The notes beneath the pieces are model-generated. The model ran no database searches, was not told where the DNA came from, and saw nothing but the letters and a program-made list of their open reading frames with translations. From Toxonevra muliebris (Eukaryota; Arthropoda; Insecta; Diptera; Pallopteridae), in contig OY829326.1 in NCBI GenBank assembly GCA_963691655.1, positions 55,111,776 to 55,175,775 of the forward strand: a stretch of DNA of 64,000 bases, read 5' to 3'. Both the position numbers and the translations under genes were made by a program. This document shows, in pieces, positions 35,930-46,773 of the stretch (positions are counted from its first letter, which is position 1; every line of letters begins with the position of its first letter).

Positions 35930-37380
35930 GTAGCTGACCCACAGCAGACCCACAATTAGCGCTATGGCACCGTTTTGAATCCACTCCCCACCGAACTAGA
36001 ATTAATGATGCGCTCTTACTAAACCCACCTCGCAGATTCTTTGGACTAACTGCCGAGCAATCGGACAAGTTATAGAGGAAATACTTGCCCAGAAAACTAT
36101 ATGTTGTCCTCACCAAGGCTGGATATTCACAAAGGAAATGGGAGATTGCTTGTTTTTCTTTGAAGTTTCAGCAACTTCTGCAGGGGGTGTTAAAGGGATG
36201 CGCAGTTTTCGTGTGCGGCTGGTGTAGGTTGCCGGTTACCTAGCAGTATCTGTACGATCCCTAGTTAAAAACTCGTGAGACTTACTCTCTTTATATAAGG
36301 GCCATGTCGCACGCGAGGTAATACAGAATGTTAGTGACTTCCACTTCCGACTAGCCAGTTGAAGACACTACAGGTGCATGCCTCTCTTGACAACTCTCGA
36401 GCGGACTAGAATCGGTACCCCTAGAGATTCGTTAAGAGAGATTCCTGAGCGTGCTATTTCAAAAGCATTCTCATTCCCTTCAATGTTCCTATGGACAAAA
36501 GTGAAAGTGATGCCAGCTTAATGATTTAGCTCCTTAACTCCTTAACTAGCTTTGATTTTATGTTGGTGGATTGAACCGATTTTATTTGTGCCTGTCTGTC
36601 GATAAAAATAACGATCTCATACCTATCTGTGATATGACGCTTTATTACTCGACATGCCTCTCTAGTAGGCATAACTTCAGCCTGAAAAACCGAGGCATCA
36701 TTAGATAAAAGTAAGGATGGGTTAATATCCATTAGCGGTGAGTGCATCCCCGCGCCCACCCCGCAGTCCATTTTTGAACCATCTGCAAAAATGGGAATGT
36801 CATATTCTGTTAAAAAGTTTTTTTCTCTCTATTCCGTCCTTGTAGGAAATCTTACCTTAAAATCGCTTTGAAATGCAGTTGTGGTATGATGTAATCTGAT
36901 CCTCTGAACACGAAATTTGGTAACTATTGTACTAAAAACTTTACTGTATCCATAAGTACGTTCGGCCCAATAATCGATTGTCTTAAGCCTTACTGCGCTA
37001 TGGCAATATTTTTGATGTAAAAGTCAACAGGAAGGAGATATAGGATTACGTTCAACACATCCGTAGGGCAAGTACGTATAGCTCCTGTAATACCAACACA
37101 CACTTTTCTCTAAACTCTACTGAGCTTCCGAACAATGTAGCTCTTACCAAGGACTGGCCACCAAACTATTGCACCGTAAGTTAGTATCGGACGCACTATT
37201 GCTGTATAAAGGCAGTATATAATATGAGGCTGCAAGCCCCATCTTTTGCCAAACAACCTTTGGCAGGAATAATAGGCCATAGGTTTCCTCATCCGTAACT
37301 CTATATTGGATTTCCAATTTAGTTTGCGTCCAGCAAAGCCCCCAAGTATTTAGTCTGAACTAATAGCGTCAGTGCCAATT
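35930..37380 (-). pseudogene. LINE ORF2 3' half: reverse transcriptase end, RNase H, Cys/His finger
   Basis: Minus strand, in order: KYLGALLD-type and KLNWKSNIELRMRK (about 37350-37280), then GLQPHIIYCLYTAIVRPILT and YGAIVWWPVLGKS, the conserved end of the LINE reverse transcriptase. VCVGITGAIRT and LLPVDFYIKNIA follow, then an RNase H domain. RNase H landmarks: FADGSKMDCGVGAG (Asp, about 36795), SVFQAEV (Glu), IFIDRQAQIKS (Asp) and HRNIEGNENAFEIAR. The end finger CRSC...SHFLCEYPAL lies near 36190-36110 and a KYFLYNLSDCSAVSPKNL tail near 36080. Stops and frameshifts break it. RNase H places it with I/LOA-like LINEs and not with plain R1 or jockey. The 5' part is absent. Confidence 0.85.
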
Positions 37381-37689
37381 TATAAAAGTGCCAAAATTTG
37401 GGACAAAACGCAATCACTAGAGATATATTGAAGGGCAGGATTAAGCATATCTTATAATTATTTTACCATAGCCATACGATAGCAGAAGAACCTACTTAAG
37501 TACTTCTTCAAGCGGTTGGTTTTATTGCTGACAGTATTGCTCACTGCTGGTATGCCGATTTCAACTTTTGTTCATTTTTGGGTTTTTTTTCTTGTCCCAA
37601 AAACGCCCCTTTTTTTCTAGACACGTGGACTTTATTTCTTCTGAAATGTACATTTAAAATAAATAAGAAAAAATAATGTTTTATTTTTG

Positions 37690-37770
37690 TCCACATAGCC
37701 AAAAATGTGGCAGAGTGTCAGACTCTTATCTCTGGAGACCTGAGTTCGATTCTCGGCTTGGGTATGTTTC
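37690..37770 (+). repeat. tRNA-like segment (SINE head or tRNA pseudogene)
   Basis: GTGGCAGAGTGTCAGACTC resembles the D-arm region of a tRNA with a short A box, and GAGTTCGATTCTCGGCTT is a good B box with T-stem partner. Spacing between the boxes is about 30 bases, as in tRNAs. No acceptor stem closes it, and a poly-pyrimidine run follows, so a SINE head or pseudogene is likelier than a functional tRNA. Confidence 0.4.
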
Positions 37771-40700
37771 TTATCTATCTTTCTTTCTCTCTGCCTTTCT
37801 TTCTTTCTTGGGGCTTTGGTACAATAGATCTTATAGGTCACAGTGCCTGACTTTCGAGTCGTCCTCTTTCAAATAATAATAAAGCCAAAAATGAAAACGG
37901 TGTAAAATAGATCCGGATGAAAATCCGGTTGCAAAAAGCTCAACAATAAATTAGAAGAAGTCCTACTGCAGATTTCATTGGTTATTTTTTTTTTAGTGGA
38001 GAATAACTCCGTGATTAATTTGAGTAAATGTTAAATAAAAATTATTAATAATTGTGTTAAAATTTACATTTAAATATATTACCTTCAGCTTTCTATATTT
38101 GCCTCGACAAACCAACACATACATACATACATGCATATATTTGAATTAGTAAACAAATTAATATCAAGCCAGCAGCTGGCAATATCTAGCAGCATTTGGT
38201 TGTTGGTGGCAAACACCAGCGTTGGTGGTGCCGGTGCTGCTGCTTGGTTTGGTAGAGTGTAGATCAAAATCTCTTTTCGCACCTTTGGTAGCACATAAAT
38301 CTTAAGTTTATATCTCTGAAACCACTACAATACACAGCATCAAATAGGTTTTTTAATGGACCTCCATTAACAATAACAAAATGAACACAAATCTAGCTGA
38401 TACTACTAATGCTATCAGCGATCAGCAAACGCGTTTGAATGCGTATGTAATATGGCATATGAAATATGCGAGTGTGTGTGTCTGTATATGTGTATATGTG
38501 TGTGTAGCAAAGCTTAGATATGTTTGATAATTTTCATAAAATAATTTTTCAAAATGTGAAAAACTTATCAGGCCAAAAAGATCATCGATCGACAAAGCCT
38601 CATGCAGCGACCAGAGCGTTCAACAAATAGAAAACTATTTATGTACAAAACACAAAAAAAAAAAATAAAAAATGAAGCTTATACCTCAATTGTGTGCTAC
38701 AACAGCAACAAATCGATATGTGTAGTGGTGGTGAAACGAACGCGAACGTGATTTGTATTTAAATCTCACTAAAGCGATAAGAAGCGCACGGCGGCGGCGA
38801 TCGGGCGATGAGCGCGATCGATCTAAGGCTAAACGTTTGCGGTTGCATCTTTATCGCTTTTTGAATGTTGTGCAACACATTTGTAATATCAGTTTGTTTG
38901 TTTTTGTCCGTTTTGTTTAACAACAACGAGCAACAGCAACTGCCCATATAACGTCATGATTTATTGCTAATAACGCTAACATAAATCTTGTTGTAGTTAT
39001 TGCTGTTCTGTTGCTGTTGCTCTCAAAATATTATTATTATTGATAAATATTAGAATTGGAATTGGAAAAAAAAATATTAAAAATTGAAATATCCTTTCTA
39101 TCTTGATCTAGATTGCATGTGTGTGTGTGTGTAATGTGTGGCAATAGAGAGACAGCAGCAACAGCAACAACGAAAGCATCAGTTTTAAATGTAATTTACC
39201 AAAAATGCGTATACGCCAGCAACCAACGAACGACAGCTCAAAATACAGATAGAGATAGTTAGAGAGATGAACTTGTTGCAGTTGCTAACATTATAACAAA
39301 TGGACTTGGACTTAGACTTGTAGTTGCAGTTTTAACTGATGTGTCAACATTGTTGGTGCATCATTTCCTTATTTACACCAACATTATGGGGTCCCACTAG
39401 GCAAACAGCAAGAACAAGAATTACTTACTACGTTTGCTTGTTTGTATATATGTATCTAGAAAAAGTTAATCATTTGGCAAATTCATATCAAAGCACCTGT
39501 CAACACGATCAATAGCTTCATGATGATGAAAGATTTTGACGCTTTTGCGTTTGATTGCAACACGAGTATTCCTGCGATCACTTGCCAGCGATCGCCTGCT
39601 GGCCAGTCGGTAAACTTACCTTACTCATCTTCCTACTAGAGTGTGCATACAAACGAACGACGAATATCATCGATCATTTTTACAAAAATGGTTTCCAACT
39701 GTGTATTAAAACACCACAACATCACCATCATCAGCAGCAGCAACATCAACATTAGCAATAACAGCAACAGCAACATTACCATCATCAGCGCGCCAGCCAT
39801 CGCCATCACCATCTCCATTGCGATCGCCTTCACCAGTTCAACCACATGTACCGAGTGTATGCCCATAACGATTTTGACATTGTGCGTTGCAGCCAGCGTT
39901 CAAATGTTTTGACAATAAAAGCGGGGGCAAAAAATAAAAACAGCAACAAAAAAAAAAAAAACAAAGCAAAGCAAAAAAAAAAAACGCCAAATAACAGCTA
40001 CTAAACAAAAAGAAACAGAGAAACAAATCACGCTTAAACGTTTGCTCGAGTTGTGATTGCATCGCGTTGTATTTGGTGCGCGATCATCACTCGATCGTTT
40101 TTCTCCTACTTACTACACGCTTAGAGAAAAACTTCTACGCAATTGCCATTTTTGTTATTATTGCTGTTGTTGTTGTTGTTGTTTTGGCACATTTATTAAA
40201 TATCGGCAATAACAACAAGAAAATCAACGACTGCTGTCGTTTGCAATTTTTATTATTTATGAGCTCAAGTTATGCCTTTTGGGTATTTCGAGAATTTAGT
40301 CGTGATCGCTCACAACACACACAAACACACACACGCACACACATGCAATTAATGCCCAAATTAGGCTGACTTTAAGTTTATGTCGCGCTTTATTCAACAT
40401 TCACACACACACACTTACTTAAAATTATTATATTTTTTTGATTTATTATTTTCTTTTGATTTCATTTGGAAAAAGTAAAGAAATGTGTATTTTCTATTTT
40501 GGGCTAAAAATGGGAGAGAGCATTGACGGACAATAGTAAATGTCAGTTATTATTTTGTTTTTCTGCTATTTTTTTTTTAATATTTCTATCTGTGTGTGTA
40601 CTTTATTAAACCATTATTAAAAAATAAGTTCATTTTTAAAAGTATGTAAGTTGGTTGTATTCAGTTAGAAGAAATATAAAGCATTAATATTTTAAAGAAC

Positions 40701-40832
40701 AAGTCAAGTGCTAAAAAAAAATACCACGGTTAATTTAAAAATGTGCTTTCGGATGCGTGTCGTAAAACCATAAAAAATGCATATTTTTGAATATTTTAAA
40801 TTTTGAAAAAAAAATTTGTATACAGATTATAT
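37771..40832. other. Non-coding DNA; GC-richer island 38.7-40.4 kb
   Basis: The block 38700-40380 is richer in CG dinucleotides than the background (for example GGCGGCGGCGATCGGGCGAT near 38790) and carries CAG/CAA, (TG)n near 39117-39133, ATCACCATCATC near 39720-39840 and (CA)n near 40315-40345. It looks like sequence near a fly promoter or first exon, but no TATA box, initiator or exon can be defended. Small frames here are repeats in translation. Confidence 0.4.
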
Positions 40833-41067
40833 ATCGCTCATTTACTAAAAGACTGTCATAAGTCAAAAACACGATTTTTGAGTTAATGATGCAGAATTAT
40901 TCATTATGTCACGCTTCATATTGTGTAAAAATTTCATATAAATATCTTGTATACTCTACGCGTGAGAATTATAAGATTTCTTCTTTTTCTGCAATTGAAA
41001 ACTTTAAACGTGTTTTCTGCAAAATCGCGTTTTTTGAGTTATGACAGTCTTTTAGTAAATGAGCGAT
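40833..41067. mobile_element. Short TIR MITE with TA flanks
   Basis: The left end TCGCTCATTTACTAAAAGAC (continuing TGTCATAA) is matched exactly by the reverse complement of the right end. The inverted match runs for about 36 bp with one mismatch (CATAAGTC against CATAACTC). TA at 40831-40832 and 41068-41069 is compatible with a Tc1/mariner target duplication. The 235-bp interior is AT-rich and non-coding. Confidence 0.8.
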
Positions 41068-41894
41068 ATGATGTCTATTTAAATTTTTGGACATTTGAAT
41101 TAAAATTTTATGGGAAAAATAAATATATCACAAATTTAGTCGTCTCTCAAAGATAACAAAAACACGAAACAAAGATTATATTAAACAAATGAAGATTCGA
41201 TTTGTAATAAGTTTACGTGGTTTAAAACAAGCCCCGGAAATCTCGAGATTGTTCTTTTCAATCGCGGGGCTCTTGAGCTTAGTTTTAAAGCAAGTCCTTA
41301 ATCAGCGTCATCACTTGTGTTGACTTGTCAATGCTTATACGACAGTTCACATAGCTGGCTGGACATCTTGATGATACAGTGATAGATTTCTAGACTGGAG
41401 TCCCAGCAGCCTCAGACTGCCAGACGTGGAGTAATTGCTTTAAAAGAAAATATATTTACGATATCAAATGCTGTGTTGATTGGTAAAATCTTTAAAAGGT
41501 AATATCAAAGATAATATTCTCCATATTCACAAAAATCCGGTGTTGTAGAAATATGGTACATCCATGCCATTACTGATGATGTACCCAACTTCAAAAAAAT
41601 TATCAAAAATTGTCAGATACTCATTTTTTCCAGAGTTATTGAAATGATGCTCTTCAAGATAAAAAAATTCATTGGAATCCACATTGGATAACATCCAGGG
41701 AATTTTCCAGATTTTTAATCCGATTTTGATTCAAAATTTCCCGAAAATCAATATTTTCTTAACAGAAATTTACAAAATACCATTCACAATAAAATGCGAG
41801 GAACTAATTTTGTTGTTCAATGTTATTGTAACATTTTTTATTCCATTTAGTTTGTTTGTCGTCCTTCCATAAATTTGAGTAGATAACTTCTTAA
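41068..41894. other. Non-coding DNA; part resembles 44.0-44.1 kb
   Basis: A GC-rich hairpin-like stretch (AAGCCCCGG ... CGCGGGGCT) lies near 41231-41272. About 41515-41660 matches about 44000-44110: TCATGACGTAC/TGATGATGTACCCAA, GTCAGATACTMATTTTTTYC and GAGTTRTTGAAATGATG. The mariner element and family A copy therefore lie between two related segments. Confidence 0.5.
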
Positions 41895-42705
41895 ACTTTT
41901 CTTCTCAACTTTTTTATTTGGGGGTAAACAAATTGTTGTAGTTTTTGACTAGTAGATTCGAACTTTGTTAAGAATAAAAACCAAAAAATGATTGAAAGAA
42001 GTTTTTGGGAAAGCTGTAGAGTTTTTGGAAATTTTGTACATTATAATGAGAGGAGTAAAAATTCGAAAAGAAATATTTTAATTTTTTAATTTTTTTATGG
42101 TAAAAACAATTAAGGTTTATTTTGCAATGAAAAATAAATTTTTAATTTAGAAAATACTTTTAAAGACACATTTGTTCACTGAGTATGAAAGGTGAAAATT
42201 TTAAACATTTTTGGAATTTGGGTTTATTTTTACTAAAATCAGGTATACAGATTTTTGTTATTCAGCGACTTATAGTAAAATTCCATCAGCAACATATTTC
42301 TCGAACATATTAACCCTCTATCAACCCTTGTAATGGGTCAAAATAGAAACTTTTTGAAAAAGACAAAAAATTCCCATAATTTGTGGGAGCCAAAGGGTTA
42401 ACATGCTGGGGCAAAATATTCTACGGGAAATTCTATTATAAATTGCTGAGAGTACAAACAAGTTCTGATGCAAAACTAACAAGTTATCTTATGGTTTATT
42501 ATACTTAATCTATTAGAAATGGGCAAACTTTAGGTCCACGTAAAAAAAAAATGTGACGTAAACTTTTCAAACGCCGAGACCCGTATAATTTTTTTTCCGA
42601 ATTCTATCAGAACCCACTTTCCGAACCTTGTTATTTTTTCGTTTGTTGAACTATGTTATTCAAAAACAAATCGGCATTAGCATAATTGTTTTAACACCCG
42701 CAGAA
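41895..42705 (+). repeat. Dispersed repeat family A, copy 2
   Basis: It matches 61947-62705 along its length: TTCTTCTCAACTTTTTTATT, TTTTTGACTMGTAGATTCG, AATTTTGTACATTATAATGA, TTTATTTTTACTAAAATC, TTGTTCAGCGACYTATAGTA, CTAACAAGTTATCTTATGG and GAACTATGTTATTCAAAAAC. No coding frame and no recognisable ends. The copies at 42 and 62 kb look roughly 80-85% alike by eye, while the inverted one at 10.7 kb is more diverged. A small TTAA-bounded segment lies inside all copies. Confidence 0.85.
42314..42397. mobile_element. 84-bp TTAA-flanked segment within family A
   Basis: Bounded by TTAA at 42310-42313 and 42398-42401. The outer bases are CCCTCTATCAACCC on the left and, reverse complemented, CCCTTTGGCTCCCAC on the right. 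TTAA flanks plus inverted CCCT ends recall piggyBac-type MITEs. The same 84-bp segment sits at the same place at 62350-62433, so it moved before family A spread or is simply part of family A. Confidence 0.45.
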
Positions 42706-42984
42706 AATAATTCAAAAAACATCAACCTTTCATGTCTTTTGTACACTTGATTTAAAAAATAATTTTCTATTTTTAAAATTCTCGATAGGTTTGGAATGAA
42801 CATTATAATAGCCAAAAACAACGAAAGGATTAAAAGGTAATAAAGGGTTTTCCGTTAAGGACACAACAATTTTATCTATCAATAAAACGCAGAATTTTTT
42901 GACATATTGAGTTCAACTTTATTGTGGGTGTAGTGCAAGCATTACATTTTATGAATGAAATTCGATTTCGGTTATATGACCACC

Positions 42985-43429
42985 ACGAGCCCGTTTACAA
43001 TGAAAACGACCATCATGTTGCCGTCAATGGAGAGTGCTATCGTGTTACGTTAGAAGATTATTTGTGGCCAGATTTGGATGAACTTGACATCATCGATATG
43101 TGGTTTCAACAAGACTGTGCCACTAGCCACACAGCACGCGTCACAATCGATTTATTGAAAGGCAAATTCGGTGAACATGTTATCTCGAGAAATGATCTGG
43201 TGGATTGGCCGCCTCGTTTATGCGATCTGATTTCTTTTTATGGGGCTATATCAAGTCACTGGTCTATTTCAACAAGCCAGCAACTTTAGACGAGCTCAAA
43301 GATAATATCAAAATTGCCAACGTTCCGGTCGAAATGTGTGCGAGAGTGGTGGAAAATTGGGTCCAAAGAATCGATCGCTGTAAACGGGCTCGTGGTGGTC
43401 ATATGACCGAAATCGAATTTCATTCATAA
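42985..43429 (+). pseudogene. mariner-like transposase, C-terminal half
   Basis: From about 43000: VNGECYRVTLEDYLWPDLDE, LDIIDMWFQQDCATSHTA (second catalytic Asp; the usual G after D is C here), FGEHVISRNDLVDWPPRLCD, then a frameshift in the place where LTPLDFFLWG-type sequence is expected. The other frame continues LWGYIKSLVYFNKPATLDEL and ends RCKRARGGHMTEIEFHS at TAA 43427-43429. The third catalytic residue region is damaged by the frameshift. Everything before residue VNGECYR is replaced by the inverted right end: 42924-42984 reads the 3' terminus backwards and only looks like an open frame. It is the same insect mariner group as the remnants at 15.6 and 35.4 kb. Confidence 0.85.
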
Positions 43430-43497
43430 AATGTAATGCTTGCACTACACCCACAATAAATTTGAACTCCATCTCAAAATATTGCGTGCTTTATTAA

Positions 43498-43953
43498 CTC
43501 TTTCATACCCAATGTTGCGTATATGCAACATTCACTTTTATGTGGCATAAATAAAATGTTTAACAGATATTACTATTAACGCTTGATTAAGTAATTTTGT
43601 TTTAATGTTTTGTCTTTGAAGTCCAGCAAAAAACTTAAGTGCAAAAATTTTTAGTAAAATCTTTTGCACTATTTTTTGAAAAATAATGCATTAAGTTATT
43701 ACTAACCGGAAATTTTTTTATCAGATATGTTTATAAAAGATAAGAGAATATGAAAATCAAAAAATTGGAGAAAAGGAGTTATCCTGTGGTTGTCTACAGC
43801 TTCATACCTATGTTTTTTCAACCTTTATTAAAGGGCAAACAAATCAATGTAGAAGCAAAAAATTTGGTTTCACGATTGTGGAAGACCTAAGTAACCATAA
43901 TTTCACAACAAAAGGTTTCTCTCAAGCCCCATTATAATAAGGGCGTCAAAGGG
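43498..43953. mobile_element. TTAA-flanked element nested in the mariner (piggyBac-type MITE candidate)
   Basis: TTAA at 43494-43497 and 43954-43957 flanks 456 bp whose ends are CTCTTTCATACCC and, reverse complemented, CCCTTTGACGCCC (9 of 13 alike). Removing it with one TTAA restores an unbroken match to the opposite arm of the mariner, which shows directly that it is an insertion. Inside the left end is a palindrome GTTGCGTATATGCAAC. There is no reading frame. TTAA target choice and CCC-bearing TIRs fit piggyBac-type elements. Confidence 0.8.
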
Positions 43954-43995
43954 TTAATAGATAAAATTGTTATGTCCCTAATGGAAAACTCTTTA

Positions 43996-46734
43996 TAAAG
44001 GAAAATATCCTCCAAATTTAATTGTCATGACGTACTCAATCTCAAGAAAATTACCAAAAATGCCAAAAATGGTCAGATACTATTTTTTTTCAAGAGTTGT
44101 TGAAATGATGTCGATAAAAAATTTGAAATGATTGAAATTGATTATTCGGAAATTTTTTTGTCATTTGCAGCCATTTTTTTTTAGGTTAAGATCAAAGAAA
44201 CTCGGAACAAAACTTAAAACTTCCACTTTTGTCAGTAAATGAATCGCAAACATTTACCTAGGAAAAAAAATTTACGAATGTGGAGACCAATTTCTTTTTC
44301 GCCATATTTTTTCCCTCGTGGATAACATCAAATTTGGGACCGGAAATCGGTAGAGTATACCCAAAAATAGTAAAATCCGGATAAGCTTTTTACTATTTTT
44401 GGGTATTCCCTGAATATAAATTTTATTATTTTTAAAAATTTTAGCCTTTTTCACTATTTAGTGGCTTTTTTCAAATTTTTGATACTGTGGGAACAAAAAA
44501 AAATAAATTATGACGCTGATGTGTGATATACCGTTGAAAATCTCCACATTCTAATATTCAAAAGCTGTTTTGAGAAATACATAAAGAGCCACAGTACGAA
44601 AAAATTATGTTGAAGACTACCAAGATGAAGTTCTTTTAAGAATCTGGTCCGAAGTTGGTGAAAACCCTATTTTTCTTTCTATTGATAGAACGACAAAGCT
44701 AGACGTGATGTAACCAAAGTAATTGTTAGCCCATTGGTTGAAAACTAAAGTGGGTATATTTCAGCTGTAAAAATTTTGAAAGGGTCAACGCATCTGCAAC
44801 TGGTACGCCTTTTAATGCCTTTTACTATATGAATTAAAATTTTCTTGAAATAAGTACTTGAAATATGAATTTATGTAAATTTATATAGAACTTCATTTTA
44901 AAACGCAGTTAATGCCTGTCATCGGATTCCGGTCCAGCAAATACGACGGCCTATCCGCAATGTATGGGAAAAATGCTTTTTACCACTGTTATACTTCTCT
45001 AGCCCTGTGAACTGGAGCTAAGCCCTACAGAGATGCCTATTTCCTATCACAAAAGTTCTCTTCTGTTAAAAGAAGGACTACAGCTTCGAAAATGTTGCGG
45101 CTATTTTAACAACCCTTCGTTGCATAATACACATATTTTTCTGTAAACCATCACGGACTATAGATTTTTGCTGTGTCTAGAGCTTCCTTAGACCAACTCC
45201 TATCTGCTAAACAATTAAAATTTTCTCGCCCTTGAACACTACTCTCCCCCAGCGCCTAGGACCGGTCTGTTATTTCAATTGGTGGCATCGTTGCAACCTT
45301 AAACGATTATTTTCACCGGTCAAAAGTTGCTTCTTTTTTTTAACTTGTACAATAACTTGAGGCTGAACTACACTTATATTATTTTGCGTACTATTAAGCG
45401 TCAAGGGGGATTTGCCACTATACATATGTAATTATCTTTCTGTTCGATCGCTTGAGATTCCAAATCCATAATAAAATTTTACAAGCCATGCAAAAAAAAA
45501 AGCACTCAACAATTTGCGTTTCTCCTTCTTTTACAATTATATGACTCTCTATCAACGTTTGCACTTCATTCAACTCCAAGAGGAATATTTTTATATTTTT
45601 GTTTAAGCCACAGGATCTTCAAAAATTTCTGCGAGCGCTCTTTAAATTTTAGTCACATGCTTGAAAAATTTGCTAAAAGCGCGAATGTCACACGATTGAT
45701 GACATATAAATGGATAATTTGTTGCTGCCCGGAGCTGCAATTGCAATGTATGTATTGTCAATGTCAATGCTGAGCTGAGCTGAGCTGAGAGAGATCAAAA
45801 ACTGCACCAACAACAACAATCACAACAACAGCCAACGATTCATTTATATGTTAACTCAAAAAGACACTTGCTATTAGTGCAGCAGCAGCAGCAACAGCAC
45901 CAATAGCATTAGCAACAATATCCACCAACTACAAACATATAACAACAGCGGCGGCATGTTGTATTGTGTTGTTGTTATTGTTGTTGTAGTGTTGTCGTCG
46001 ATTAACGATTGTTGTCGCTGGCAATTTTTCGCTATACGGCACTTTGTCGCCATTAATGTCGCACAAATCAAATACGCTCAACTATGATGAGCGCATCGCG
46101 TCGCGTCGCATCCGTCCGCGGCACATTATGTTTAGCGCGATTTGATGCAATGTAACGCGATCAGACGCGACGAGACGCGACATTACAAATACGCTACAAA
46201 TACAAAAAAGTTCAATATGACAGACGGCAATACACATTTGTGTCATTTGTATGCAAGAGTAACATGTAAAGAAGAAGAAGAAGAAGAACTCTAGCAATTT
46301 ATAACACCAACATCAGCACCAGCAACAGTAGCAACTTCAGAAGCAGCAGGAACAGTGCCAGCGTTGGTAGTAGTACTACAAAAAATCAACAAAATTGCTG
46401 TTGCTATTCTGTCACTCTGTCTGTGTGTCTATTCGTTTGTTTCTTCGTTTTGTCTATCTGTCTGTGCTGTAATCCCAAAAGACGCGCGCTTGCGCTTCTT
46501 TACTTCAACTTGTAACTATACAAAACTAAAGTAAAAGTTCATTTGACATTTGTTCTTCGCTGCTGCTGTTGTGGTTGCTGTTGTTGTTCTTCTTCTTCCT
46601 TGTCGTTGCACTGATTTGATCGTTGTTGTACTTATTGAATTGAATTGAATTTAGATTTGATTGTGATCACAAACGCTTTGAAAGTACAATACATACATAC
46701 ATACATAGATATGTACTACTACTACATAGATATG

Positions 46735-46773
<39 letters not shown>

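Larger units (their letters stand above)
42843..43993 (+). mobile_element. Rearranged mariner-like element with two right ends
   Basis: The termini are AAGGGTTTTCCGTTAAGGAC (left) and AAGAGTTTTCCATTAGGGAC (right, reverse complemented), flanked by TA at 42841-42842 and 43994-43995. The inverted match does not stop at ordinary TIR length. It covers 42843-42999 on the left against 43379-43497 plus 43958-43993 on the right (155-157 bp each), once a nested TTAA element (43498-43953) is removed. The right arm contains the 3' end of the transposase gene, so the left arm is an inverted copy of the right end, and the true 5' half of the element is gone. The inner 83 bp of the arms differ at one base, while the outer 70 or so bp differ at roughly ten. 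Confidence 0.85.

Noticed and set aside
37690..37770. Functional tRNA gene
   Set aside because: Promoter-like boxes are present, but the acceptor stem does not pair and no terminator of the right kind follows closely.
42924..42984. Start of the 121-codon frame as transposase N-terminus
   Set aside because: This part is the inverted 3' end of the element read backwards; transposase homology begins only near 43000.
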